From assembly GCA_003254885.1 (NCBI GenBank), contig QANT01004876.1, positions 1 through 64,000 on the forward strand: 64,000 bases of DNA, read 5' to 3'. The notes below the pieces were generated by a model. The model ran no database searches. It was not told the DNA's origin and was given only the letters and a program-made list of their open reading frames with translations. Shown here in pieces: positions 39,641-49,888 of this stretch. The translations under genes were made by a program, and so were the position numbers. Every line of letters starts with the position of its first letter. Position 1 is the stretch's first letter. The DNA comes from Purshia tridentata (taxonomy: Eukaryota > Streptophyta > Magnoliopsida > Rosales > Rosaceae).

Positions 39641-39830
39641 ACAATCGTTAGGTGCAACCAAAGACATGATGGGGTACTCAAAAGTTCTTGACCTTCCAGT
39701 CCACAATCCGGACCTCGGACTATTCGGGAATATAAGCCCGACCCAGAGGAGAAAAGTGAGCAAAAATGTGGAGGAGAAAGAGAAAGAAACCATGAAGAAA
39801 TGGTGAAAACGTGTTAAAAGGGTTGGGAAT

Positions 39831-41425
39831 ATGGAAATGGGGTTCACTGAATTGGTGGCTGCGTATATTGCAGATGAAGCAGCAGAAGTTGGATCCAGCG
39901 CCAGCAGGGCTCGTGCCAGCTTTCAGTGGGGTGGAACCATCTTTGCCTTGTTAGTCACTCACTACCCAAATCTCACCTTATTCACTGTTTTCATTTATAC
40001 ACTTTTCTTGCTGGTTTTGATTTTCGTACCCGCTTCATGAAATTTTGAGTTCAGGGATGATAACTGGATTTTCTTTACATTGCATGATTTGGTCCATTTT
40101 GATGGGTTCTTATTGATTTCTTGTACTATTTTCTTGGTTTTTGTTTTTGGAAAAAAGATAAAATTACAACTGGGTTGGATTATTTGGATGTATGTGGTGG
40201 AAGGATTGGTCATGCACAGCTGGATCATGAAGATTATGGATATTTAATTGAAATTAAAGACTACAGTAAACAATCTGAAGTGGGAGAACCATCTATATGA
40301 TTCTTCATTGGAACTGCTAATCTACCTTATATTGGGATATATTTTAGATCAAGGCAGTACCCTGTCTGTAGAATAGCGCATTTTCACTGTATCTCTTGAT
40401 GTACAATTTTTGTTTTTTCGTCTTTTAAGCTATTTTGTGTTCCAATTTAGAAACTTCAGAACTGCATATTTTGGGTTCAAGGTTTCTGGGATATACAATT
40501 ATATTGTATGAGTGTGAAGCTACTGGGGGACTGTGTGTGCATGTGTTTTATGTCTTTGTCCTGAGAGTCTCCATTATAGGTTGTTTTACTTGATATTCTC
40601 TCAATGATGAGCACCTTTTCTCATGATTCGATTTCCTCGTAAGCCGCTTCCTTCAGTAATATTTGTAGCAATCTGCAGAGCCACACACTTGTATTATCTA
40701 TTTGTCTTCAGGAGGAACCTTTGGATAGATTACATTTGACTTATTAGTATTCAAATGTAGGTGTTCTTTTTTAACACATCTCTTACCGTAGTCTTTTTCT
40801 ATATCATACATTTTGTACAGACTTTTGTTAATCTTGAACCGAACAGGGCGGAGATCAGCCATGCAAACTAACCTTCTTGTACTATATTTATTTACAAGCT
40901 TCCCAACAGTGTTGTTCAAGATCTTGAGGTGCTTGCCAATTCCTCTTAACTTTCCTACATTATGCCTGCATTTCAATAAACTTACAAATCAAAGTATGCA
41001 GGGGACAATTTGGTTATTGGGTTTCCTTTCTCACTGTTGCTGCAAACCTCTTCTATCCTCAAACTTTTCCAGGTTTCTTTTTCTTCTTGACCATAACAAA
41101 TCACTTTTTCATGTATTTCTATGATGTAGTCGTAATGTTATTTTGCAGTTTCTCTTTCTGATGATTATGTATTTCATCTATACATGCAGTTTCTCGTTTT
41201 CTCCTATTTGTCATCACACCTGTTTTGGTGGCTAATGGACTGCGTGACAGTATTGCGGGCGGCATCTTTTGTCTAATAATTGGAGTTTTACTTGTTGTAA
41301 CAGAGATTCGAGGAATTTTAGATTGTAGTAACTGGCAATGTAATCTCCATTGCCTTGCTTATTGTCTGTGTATAACATTTCTCTTCTTCTTTACAATATT
41401 GTATCTATGCTCAGAAACTTGGTAG
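39831..41425 (+). CDS. COR413-family cold-acclimation plasma-membrane protein
   Basis: Multi-pass protein of the WCOR413 family, linked to cold and stress acclimation. Four exons: 39831..39949, 40821..40928, 41002..41072, 41190..41425. GT-AG junctions keep frame and give 177 aa. Family landmarks in order: LILNRTGRRSAMQTNLLV, LFTSFPTVLFKILRGQFGYW, FLTVAANLFYPQTFPVSRFL and NGLRDSIAGGIFCLIIGVLL. About four to five membrane segments. The N-terminus before the first helix is shorter than usual (about 30 residues), so an upstream exon is possible. The end is odd: after VVTEIRG the frame reads a Cys-rich tail not typical of the family, while the +1 frame at 41322-41372 reads GNVISIALLIVCV, closer to the family's last helix. 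A small indel, or a splice site I missed, may lie near 41315. Memory relatives: At4g37220, At2g23680. Confidence 0.75.
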
Positions 41426-42225
41426 AAAAAGGAGTTCAACCGGAAAAACCATACATTCTAGATCATTTCTTGTGCTTGTACTGGACTCAATACTGTTAAT
41501 GATTGTTATTGACCGAGGGCCGATTTAGTTGAAAATGTGTCAGCTGTTTATTCCATTTGTTTTTGTTAAATCAAGATGAGGTTATAGAAGTGCCTAAACT
41601 ATTCCTTGACTGGTCTGGAGCTCGATTAGTATACACTTCTGATTTCAGACCTTTCCTTATGAACTTGTTTGCGTATTTCTCTTGGTCCTCCTGAGCCTAG
41701 AGTGTAGGCCAGTAAGGCTTTTTCTACATGTATATTGTCAAACTTGATGGGGTTACTCTAATTGCTCCATCTTGCGTGTAATAAGCAACTTTTACTGGGT
41801 GATAAAAGACATGACCAAGTTTTTGGGTTTATAGAACTTGTAGCTGTTGGTACTAGTTCAACCAACCTTTTGCAGATGATATAGGGAATTTTGGAAAGTA
41901 AACCATGAAATGATGGGAAGTATTTTATTGTTCATTATTTCAGTTTCTTAATTAATATTGATGCGTGCCAAAGATTAGTTATAAGTTATAACTTATAAGG
42001 ATACAACCAACCACTCATATCATAAAATATTATTTTTCACAAATTGAAGATCAACTCTGCTTATTACAGATCAAATTCCTATATATAGTTATTTTCACCA
42101 ATCTGAATAATGATTGATGCCTGGTTGCCACGAGGCTATCAAGTTGAACCCTGATAATGGGAAGCTAGTCAACCAAGACAACCAGGCCATTTTTTCAACT
42201 AAAATAATGCTATCTATTCCATGGA
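41426..42225. other. Promoter region of the LYK5-like gene
   Basis: About 0.8 kb between COR413 and LYK5, same orientation. No gene. No clear TATA box at a standard distance from 42346. Confidence 0.4.
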
Positions 42226-42345
42226 ATGCTTACCAGGAAATTTCATGGTAGAAACGTCTGTTTCAAGAGACCCACACAACTTTGGAATATTTTCAACTCT
42301 GAACCTCTCTGTTTCCAGACCTTCACATCTTTCAATTCAGGCAAA

Positions 42346-44301
42346 ATGAAGTTCCTCTCTCTCTTATCTGCCATTGTCACCACGTTTTGCTGCTGTTCTT
42401 TGATGGTTGCTCAGCAGCCTTATGAGCGACAGGCCTCTACAGATTGTAGCAACCCGGATACTTCGAAATCTGTTCTTGGATACACCTGCAATGGCGTAAA
42501 CAAGAGTTGCCAATCTTACCTCACCTTCAGGTCCCAGCCTCCTTACAACACAGTCTCTGCCATCTCTGATATGTTGGCTTCTGACCCATCTCAGCTTGCA
42601 GAAATAAACTCAGTTTCTGAGGCCGCAACATTTGAAACAAACAAGTTGGTGATTGTTCCAATCCACTGCTCCTGCTCTGGTGAGTACTACCAACTAAACA
42701 CATCTCATGTTGTTGAGGGTGGTGATACATATTTAGTAATTGCAAATAACACATTCCAAGGCCTCTCAACATGTCAAGCTATGATAAATCAGAATAGAAA
42801 TCTCACTACAAACAACTTATATGTTGGCACTAGACTCAATGTTCCTCTTAGATGTGCTTGTCCCACAAAGAACCAAAGTGATGTTGGTATCAACTATCTT
42901 ATGAGCTACATAGTTTCTCAAGGTGATTATGTTGCAAAGGTTGCTAACACATTTGGTGTGGATACAGGGAGGGCTCTTGAAGCCAATGGGCTTTCTGAGC
43001 AAGACTCCACCGTGTATCCCTTCACCACACTTTTAGTTCCTTTGCAAAACCCTCCATCTAGTTCTCAAATCGTAGAGCCACCATCAGCTCCACCGCCACC
43101 TCCACCTCCAGCTTCCTCTAATAACTCTAACAGAACATGGGTTTATGCCCTTGTTGGGGCCCTTGGAGGAGGTGCTCTTGTATTGATCATAGGCCTCTTT
43201 GTCTTCTGCACATTCTTCCGCAGAAGTAAGAAGGAAACTGATTCAATTGATTCAATTATTGTCTCGGAGAGTTTTGAAGCGCTTGAGAAGGTGGAGGAAG
43301 AATCTCAGGACTTCTTAAGGTCTATATCTGGGACAGCTCAATCCCTCAAAGTTTACAAAATTGAGGAACTGCAAAGCGGAACAGATGATTTCAGCTCCAG
43401 TTGTTGGATTAAAGGATCTGTTTATCGTGGCAAGATTAATGGGGACTTGGCAGCCATCAAGAAAATGAATGGTGATGTGTCCAAAGAGATAAACTTATTG
43501 AACAAAATCAATCATTCTAATCTCATTCGTCTCTCAGGAGTTTGCTTTAATGATGGTCATTGGTATCTAATCTATGAGTATGCTGTAAATGGACCCTTGA
43601 GCGATTGGATCTATTACAGCAGAAACAATGAAGGAAAATTTCTGAATTGGACACAAAGAATACAGATTATGTTGGATGTGGCCTCAGGGCTTAATTATCT
43701 GCACAGCTACACCACTCCTCCCCATGTCCACAAGGATATAAAGAGCAGCAACATTCTTCTTGACAGTGATTTCAGGGCCAAGATTGCAAACTTTGGTCTG
43801 GCAAGGTCAGCAGAAGCGCACGAAGGTGAGTTTTCTTTGACAAATCACATTGTTGGAACAATTGGTTACATGGCTCCTGAGTACTTGGAAAATGGTTTGG
43901 TCTCCACAAAGCTTGATGTCTATGCGTTTGGGGCTCTGATGCTGGAAGTACTCACTGGAAAAGAGATTTCTGTGTTTTTTGAAGAAAAAAGGCACTTTTC
44001 TGATTTGTTGAACTCTGTGCTCAACAATGAAGATGAAAGAGAGAGTTTGAGGCACTTCATTGATCCTTGTATGCAAGAGAGTTATCCTCAAGAACTTGCT
44101 ATGTTTGTGATCAGATTGATTCATAGTTGCTTGAACAAAAACCCGGCTGCTCGCCCGCCCATGGATGAGATGGTACAGTTTCTGTCAAGAACCATGAGCA
44201 ATTCACTGACCTGGGAATTGTCAAGCACCATGGTAGGCTATCAAAGCTCAGTGGGAGTTCAACTTCTTGATAGTACTGAAACTGAAACAGGACCTCATTA
44301 A
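42346..44301 (+). CDS. LYK5: LysM receptor-like (pseudo)kinase, LYK5-like chitin receptor
   Basis: Plasma-membrane receptor. In Arabidopsis LYK5 is the main chitin-binding receptor and works with the active kinase CERK1. 651 aa from the ATG at 42346 (AAAATGAA context), which begins a clean signal peptide MKFLSLLSAIVTTFCCC. An in-frame ATG at 42226 would add 40 unlikely residues. The ectodomain (about 24-235) holds three LysM modules linked by the two CxC pairs, CSC at 108-110 and CAC at 170-172. A proline run (about 245-256) precedes the membrane helix (266-289). The kinase-like domain (about 345-615) lacks the glycine-rich loop (WIKGSVYRG). It keeps Lys372 and an HKD catalytic motif (462-464), but DFG is NFG (482-484), so activity is doubtful. 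The activation segment and APE (MAPEYL) are present. Intronless, as usual for LYK4/LYK5 and NFP types. 1.6 kb upstream of the LYK4-like gene in the same direction. Confidence 0.93.
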   Translation: MKFLSLLSAIVTTFCCCSLMVAQQPYERQASTDCSNPDTSKSVLGYTCNGVNKSCQSYLTFRSQPPYNTVSAISDMLASDPSQLAEINSVSEAATFETNKLVIVPIHCSCSGEYYQLNTSHVVEGGDTYLVIANNTFQGLSTCQAMINQNRNLTTNNLYVGTRLNVPLRCACPTKNQSDVGINYLMSYIVSQGDYVAKVANTFGVDTGRALEANGLSEQDSTVYPFTTLLVPLQNPPSSSQIVEPPSAPPPPPPPASSNNSNRTWVYALVGALGGGALVLIIGLFVFCTFFRRSKKETDSIDSIIVSESFEALEKVEEESQDFLRSISGTAQSLKVYKIEELQSGTDDFSSSCWIKGSVYRGKINGDLAAIKKMNGDVSKEINLLNKINHSNLIRLSGVCFNDGHWYLIYEYAVNGPLSDWIYYSRNNEGKFLNWTQRIQIMLDVASGLNYLHSYTTPPHVHKDIKSSNILLDSDFRAKIANFGLARSAEAHEGEFSLTNHIVGTIGYMAPEYLENGLVSTKLDVYAFGALMLEVLTGKEISVFFEEKRHFSDLLNSVLNNEDERESLRHFIDPCMQESYPQELAMFVIRLIHSCLNKNPAARPPMDEMVQFLSRTMSNSLTWELSSTMVGYQSSVGVQLLDSTETETGPH

Positions 44302-44485
44302 TTTTACTGCTTAGTTTAGTGAACTAAGATTATATTGCAATCTACTGCTTCTGCTTCTGGTTCTTGTTTTTTATGTTAGTGCTATATTGTAAATGTAGTT
44401 TGGTCTAATACATCTTTTTATGTCCATTAAAGCAATGTACAACGTGCAGAGAGAATTATGGACATCATATAGAGCTTTAACATTT

Positions 44486-44489
<4 letters not shown>

Positions 44490-44536
<47 letters not shown>
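44490..44536. repeat. (GA)n microsatellite
   Basis: About 23 GA dinucleotides without interruption, 190 bases after the LYK5 stop codon. Likely polymorphic in length. Confidence 0.95.
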
Positions 44537-44541
<5 letters not shown>

Positions 44542-44646
44542 TATGTAATCCATGCGAGCTTTGACGTTTCACGGATTGGAACATTTTGCATTTGGGTGCC
44601 CAGGTGGACATGTTCTTAACGGGGCATTGTGCCCTCAATCTTAAAT

Positions 44647-45044
44647 GAAAAATTACTATCCACCTTCTTTAAATTCATATTTTCTACCGATTTTCTCCTT
44701 TATTATTCTCATTCCAAAATATATTTTTATGATCTAAACCGTTCATATTTTAGACTTAATTATAAAGATCATCTCTACAAAAAATCAATTATATTAGAAG
44801 TCGTTTAATTATGTAACTATAATCAAATAAATACCAGTTTTGGTAACATTTTGGTTCACCGTTAATTTATTTATAACGATTACATAATCAAATAATTTTC
44901 GATTTAGTTGATTTTTTGTAGAAATGATATTCAAATAATCATTTAAAATATGAACGGTTTGAATTTTAAAAATATATTGTGTAATGAAAATAAAAAAAAA
45001 AAATCAATGGAGAAAGTGAATGGAGAAGATAAATAGCATTTTTC
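44647..45044. mobile_element. Foldback MITE, second complete copy of the 24815 family
   Basis: 398 bases, inverted halves. The left end is GAAAAATTACTATCCACCTTC; the right end, reversed, is GAAAAATGCTATTTATC. Internal arms carry ATCATCTCTACAAAAAATCAA and its inverse as in the copy at 24815. Flanked by ATCTTAAAT (44638..44646) and ATTTTAAAT (45045..45053), a 9-bp duplication with one difference. More diverged than the 24815 copy, so probably an older insertion. It sits in the promoter-side spacer of the LYK4-like gene. Confidence 0.8.
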
Positions 45045-45926
45045 ATTTTAAATTTTCTCACTAGGTTAAGCATTGGGAAATAGATTCTTTGTCATGGTTA
45101 TTGTTATTTTGGCCATATATTACAAATTTAAGAGTTAAAAGTTTATATATGTGGCCGCGCACATACTCAAAATTTATTATAAAAATCCACAATTCTATTA
45201 TTTCGTACAATCAATACAATATTATAATTAAATTTCAAGTGCAAATAATCAAAGAAAACCACAACAAACGATGTGGATCCTTATGTTTTGATTAGGTGTT
45301 TGACTTTGTCTACATGATAGTTTCTTGGCTATGACTTATGAGGGCATAACTGAAATAGTCTCAGCCGCTGCTGCCAGTAGTGACTAGTGAGGTTGAATTT
45401 TTCCCATTAAATTAATCAGTCCATGTAAATGTCCAGTTGTGCTGAATTTGGCTCAACACGTAAGAATTGGTCTTGCTGTTCCATTATAGATATAATACAA
45501 TTATGCATATAACTACATCTGTTTTGTAATTAGTTTAATCTTATGGTCACCTTATTTCTTTTAAGAATTAGTTCTAGAAGTGGTTTTCAATTATATAGAG
45601 TTGATCCAGTCAAGAGTAGTGTTACAAATTTAAACCTCCCCCACATACTTGCTCTAGACACACTTATTAACATACTTAAATGAGATTAAAATCAATATAA
45701 GTTAAATTTGGGTCCCAACCTGGGTAGTTTTTTCTGGGAACATTCACACCTGATAAGCTTAGTTAGTCAACAAAATCACAAAACTTTTATTCAAAACAAT
45801 ACTCACGCGGTAATGCTGATTTTGCAGACATTATCATTGCCAAAGACTTATTGTCACATCTTCAAGTTTCTCCTATGCCAAAAAAGTCCTCACAGAGAGT
45901 CAAAGGAAGAAAGTTGATCAATTATC

Positions 45927-47795
45927 ATGGATTGCTTTACGCTGTGGATCATAGCCTTACTGTGTTTCACTCCAAAACTCAAAGCTCAACAAAATTATTT
46001 AGGAAACTCAGCTGGTGACTGTGGTAACACTGATGATGGAGGTCCATTCCCAGATTTTCTTTACACCTGCAATGGTGAAAAGAGGTCCTGCAAAAATTTC
46101 TTGATTTTCAAATCTCAAACCCCTTATGATTCAGTATCTGCCATATCAAACCTCACAGCTTCAGACCCATATGAGCTTTCCCACATCAACAACATCTCAG
46201 ATGTTACACTCTTGTTGCCTCAAGGAAAAGAGGTGATTGTTCCTGTGGTCTGTTCTTGTTCAGGTCAGTACTATGAGGCCAAAACCTCTTATTTGATTTC
46301 CAGTACGTATGACACCTATTTCACAATAGCAACTGACACATATCAGGGTTTGTCCACTTGTAATGCTCTCATGAACCAGAATAATTATAGTGCATTAAGC
46401 TTGCAACCTGGTTTAGAGTTAAAGGTACCACTAAGATGTGCTTGTCCCACAAGAAACCAAACTCTCAATGGTACTAAATTTCTATTGACTTACTTGCTCA
46501 GCGAGGGTGACAAAGATTATAAAGTTAGTGTGAGATTTAATGTAAGTATGCAGAGTCTAGCTTATGCAAATGGGTTTACAGAAAGTGATCCTACTTTGTT
46601 TTCATCTTCAACTATTCTTATTCCACTGGCAGTAGAGCCTTCAAGCTCTCAAACCATAATTCAGTATCTGCCACCACCCGTTTCTTCTCCGGTTAGTCCC
46701 ACTCATGGAAACAGAAGGTCGAAGAAAGTATATGTTTGGATTGAAATTGGAATTGGAATTGGAATTTCTGCACTAGTTCTTGGTTTGGTTATCTCTATGG
46801 TGTTCCTATATCAGAAGAAAAAGCGTTCTCAAAAGAATAGCACAGAAGTAAAAAAGAAATGGGCTTTGAAAGAAGATTTATTTGTTTCGATTGCTAAGGT
46901 TGATGTAGGGTTGACAGTCTACAGATATGAAGAACTGAAAGGTGCTACAGAGGATTTCAGCAACAAGAACTGGTTGGGTGGATCTGTCTATGGTGGGTTT
47001 CTCAATGGAAAAGCGCTGGCCATAAAAAGGATGAGCAAAGAGGTGACTGAGGAGGTGAAATTACTGCAAAAGATCAACCACTTCAACCTGATAAGCCTTT
47101 TGGGTGCATGTGAACACTGCAAGGATTTCTACCTTGTGTATGAGTTCATGGAAAATGGTTCATTAAGAGATTGGCTAAGCAAAAAGAACTGTCCAGAGGT
47201 TCAGAATTGGAATCATAGGGTTCAGATTGCTTTGGACATTGCCAGTGGGCTTCACTATCTTCACAACTTCACCAGTCCTGCTTATGTGCACAAGGATATT
47301 AACAGTAACAATGTTTTAGTCAACAAAGATTTAAGGGCTAAGATAGCAAATTTCAGTCTCGCAAGATCAGCAGAGAAGGGAGCATATAGGAATTCATCCA
47401 TCAGATATTCCCGGGTAACGCAAGGTTACATGGCTCCGGAATATGTAGAATACGGATTGGTGACACCTGCGATTGATATATATGCATTTGGCGTTGTTCT
47501 GCTGGAATTGGTTACTGGAAAAGAAGCTGTATTCTTGCAGGATGGAGAAGAAGTACTTCTTTCAGAAGCATTATTTTCAATAATGGGTGGAGCAAATCAA
47601 GAAGCTCAGCCTGTTGGGATAATAGATCCTAATTTGAATGTAGAGCACTGGATGGAGTTTGCAGTGAGAATGATAAAGTTAAGTCTAGCCTGCTTGGCAG
47701 AAGAGCCAGAAAACAGACCAAGAATACCTCAAGTACTCTCATCCCTGCTGAAAATAGAATTTGATGCAAAAAAAGCAGAACCTTTTTATAACTGA
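45927..47795 (+). CDS. LYK4: LysM receptor-like (pseudo)kinase, LYK4-like
   Basis: Probable chitin co-receptor; Arabidopsis LYK4 supports LYK5 and CERK1. 622 aa, intronless. Signal peptide 1-20 ends at KAQQ. Three LysM modules (about 25-235) with CSC at 109-111 and CAC at 171-173; many Asn-X-Ser/Thr sites. Membrane helix about 270-295, then KKKR. The kinase-like domain has LGGSVYGG in place of the Gly loop, Lys367, HKDINSNN with HKD at 455-457, and NFS (475-477) instead of DFG, so it is probably catalytically weak or dead. MAPEY is present. Together with its upstream neighbour it appears to be an old tandem pair: both share DTYQGLSTC/NTFQGLSTC, LRCACPT and the FSxxxWxxGSVY pattern. The stop codon is 272 bases from the convergent NFP-like gene. 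Confidence 0.9.
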   Translation: MDCFTLWIIALLCFTPKLKAQQNYLGNSAGDCGNTDDGGPFPDFLYTCNGEKRSCKNFLIFKSQTPYDSVSAISNLTASDPYELSHINNISDVTLLLPQGKEVIVPVVCSCSGQYYEAKTSYLISSTYDTYFTIATDTYQGLSTCNALMNQNNYSALSLQPGLELKVPLRCACPTRNQTLNGTKFLLTYLLSEGDKDYKVSVRFNVSMQSLAYANGFTESDPTLFSSSTILIPLAVEPSSSQTIIQYLPPPVSSPVSPTHGNRRSKKVYVWIEIGIGIGISALVLGLVISMVFLYQKKKRSQKNSTEVKKKWALKEDLFVSIAKVDVGLTVYRYEELKGATEDFSNKNWLGGSVYGGFLNGKALAIKRMSKEVTEEVKLLQKINHFNLISLLGACEHCKDFYLVYEFMENGSLRDWLSKKNCPEVQNWNHRVQIALDIASGLHYLHNFTSPAYVHKDINSNNVLVNKDLRAKIANFSLARSAEKGAYRNSSIRYSRVTQGYMAPEYVEYGLVTPAIDIYAFGVVLLELVTGKEAVFLQDGEEVLLSEALFSIMGGANQEAQPVGIIDPNLNVEHWMEFAVRMIKLSLACLAEEPENRPRIPQVLSSLLKIEFDAKKAEPFYN

Positions 47796-48067
47796 TCTAG
47801 TAGAATTAGTATGTATCTCAGTAAAAGTACTGTTCTTCTGTACCATGTATGTGTAACCTTTGCATGACATGAAACTTGCTTTGTTGTCAACTGCTATTGC
47901 CATTCACAAAAATAAGACCCTATTGTCATCAAAATTGAAAAGAAAAAGAAAAAGAGGGAGATAAATTTTAAATTAATTTATTGAAAGAATATTTACATTA
48001 CATGGATACTAAATACCTGAAAATTTAAGAGATCAATTCATAAATCATCTCACTTCTTTCCCCCGGA

Positions 48068-49888
48068 TCAGAGAGCTTTGACTGGAGTGACTACTTGAAC
48101 AATGATTTCTGTTTCTGGAACTGAAGTTTGAGATCTATCCAATGTCTTAGGGGATGACTGAGAGAGTACAGACAGGTTCAAGACGATTTCGGCCATTCTT
48201 GGCCTTGCTGAAGCCTTTTCCTGGGTGCATATGCTTGCCAGGGCTGCCAAATTCAGAGCACCATCAATGGGATAGTAGCTCTCCAATTTTGGATCCATCC
48301 ATTTTTTCAACCTCTCCACTCTCTTCTCTTCGGCCTTCAACACCTCCCTAAAATCTTTGCACAGCATAACGACTTCACCATTTTCTTTTGTTCCCATGGC
48401 CCTCTTCCCTGAAAGCAACTCCAACAGAAGGACCCCAAATGCAAAAACATCCACTTTTGGCATCATAGAGTTTGTAACAGGCCTAGAAGTTTTGAAATTT
48501 GCTATTTTGGCCTTGAACTTAGAATCTAGGAGAATGTTCCTCGCTCTGACATCCCAATGAACAATGTTTGGTTGAGTGTGATCATGCATGTAGTGCAGGC
48601 CGTTTGCAACATCTAGCGCTACGCGTATTCTCTGACCCCAAGTGAGGAAGGTCACAGAGCTTGAAGAGGCTACAGAATTGGGGAACAACCACTTATCAAG
48701 TGGCCCATTCTCAGCATATTCATAAACCAAGAAACGGTTCCCATCATTGTCATAAGATATGCCCAACAAATTCACCAGATTGACATGGTTTACTTTCTGC
48801 AGGATATTCAGCTCATCTGTGACATCTTCCTTAGTTATCTTTACTGCTAAAACCTCCCCATATATGGTGCCCCTGTACATTGAACCCCCTATTCTGCAAA
48901 GATCATTAAGGTTCATGGTTGCCTGCATAATTAATTCCTTTTCATACATGATTGGCTTGCCAAGATACTGTGAAATCCCAGAAAGTAACTTATCCTGATT
49001 GACCTCAGGCTCATACTTAACTCCCTTGAAAGACTTCCTCCTTTTCTGTAATAATCTATGAGTATAAACCAGCAAGACTGCTATGACTGTCATCAATAAA
49101 GCACCTCCCAAGATTTCAAAAGCAATTTGGATCCACTGACTTGTGGACCTCTTTTTTTTAGGAGGGGAATGAAGCTGAGGAAGAAGGGGCAACTGTGACA
49201 CCGGGATCAACACCGGAGAGTTCACTTCAGGGCTTCTTTTTTGGTAGTTATTTTCAGTTAGGATGCCAATATCTGAGGTATTGAACATTCTACTCAATTG
49301 CAAGGCATCATCAAAGGACTGCCATACATAAGTAATGAGGAATTTGATTCCACTATCCAAATGAGCCTTTGAGGGGCACTTGCAGAACAAGGGAAAGACT
49401 ATTTCAATGCCAGGCAGCACATACCAGGGATTCACACGAGGATTGAAATCCTTCACCAGATTAATATTGGTGAGGTTTTCGAAAAGAGTGGTTGAAACTT
49501 TGATATAAGTGTCACCTTTCTTGAACAGGTAACTCATGTTGGCAGAGTAACGGTTTCCACTGCAACCACATGTGACAGGTACTAACAAGGGCTGTCCTGG
49601 AACCAACTTGCCATCCTTGGAGACTTGCTTATTGGCGTTGGCAATCGATAAACGACTGATGCCAAAGAGATCAGATATGTTTCCAACATCTAAATAGTTT
49701 GGAAGCTGGGCAATGTATGTCACAAATGTTGCACATGAGGGAAGTGAATCTGCAGAGCAGGAGAAGTTTGGGCCTATGGTGGGCTGCAACTGACCAGATG
49801 CCATGATGTTGTTGCTGGAAAATAATACAAGAAGTTGGAGAAAGATGGCTAGTGATGATGATAGGAATGAGACTGCTGCCATTGTCAT
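48068..49888 (-). CDS. NFP/NFR5-type LysM receptor-like pseudokinase, copy A
   Basis: Homologue of Medicago NFP and Lotus NFR5/LYS11 (LYR1 group), receptors for lipo-chitooligosaccharides from rhizobia or mycorrhizal fungi. 606 aa, intronless like NFP. Signal peptide about 1-31. The ectodomain starts NFSCSADSLPSC and has three LysM with CGC at 107-109 and CKC at 169-171 (LVPVTCGCSG and FPLFCKCPS are close to NFR5). Membrane helix about 252-276. Kinase-like domain: Gly loop reduced to IGGSMYRG, Lys350 kept, HRD changed to HWD (444-446), DFG changed to NFK (464-466). As in NFR5, the activation segment is nearly absent: the chain goes straight from the DFG region to PKVDVFAFGV. Second ATG two codons in is equally possible. 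Ends VVTPVKAL where NFR5/NFP end in IAR/TAR. Convergent with the LYK4-like gene. Confidence 0.88.
   Translation of the reverse strand: MTMAAVSFLSSSLAIFLQLLVLFSSNNIMASGQLQPTIGPNFSCSADSLPSCATFVTYIAQLPNYLDVGNISDLFGISRLSIANANKQVSKDGKLVPGQPLLVPVTCGCSGNRYSANMSYLFKKGDTYIKVSTTLFENLTNINLVKDFNPRVNPWYVLPGIEIVFPLFCKCPSKAHLDSGIKFLITYVWQSFDDALQLSRMFNTSDIGILTENNYQKRSPEVNSPVLIPVSQLPLLPQLHSPPKKKRSTSQWIQIAFEILGGALLMTVIAVLLVYTHRLLQKRRKSFKGVKYEPEVNQDKLLSGISQYLGKPIMYEKELIMQATMNLNDLCRIGGSMYRGTIYGEVLAVKITKEDVTDELNILQKVNHVNLVNLLGISYDNDGNRFLVYEYAENGPLDKWLFPNSVASSSSVTFLTWGQRIRVALDVANGLHYMHDHTQPNIVHWDVRARNILLDSKFKAKIANFKTSRPVTNSMMPKVDVFAFGVLLLELLSGKRAMGTKENGEVVMLCKDFREVLKAEEKRVERLKKWMDPKLESYYPIDGALNLAALASICTQEKASARPRMAEIVLNLSVLSQSSPKTLDRSQTSVPETEIIVQVVTPVKAL

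Larger units (their letters stand above)
44302..45926. other. Spacer between LYK5-like and LYK4-like genes
   Basis: Holds a GA microsatellite and a complete MITE (listed separately), then the LYK4 promoter region. The microsatellite lies between two similar phrases, GAGCTTTAACATTTCACGG (about 44472) and GAGCTTTGACGTTTCACGG (about 44557), an older duplication around it. Confidence 0.5.

Noticed and set aside
42226-42345. Upstream ATG extending LYK5-like by 40 residues
   Set aside because: The extension is not a signal peptide and would bury the clear one starting at 42346, whose ATG has a better context.
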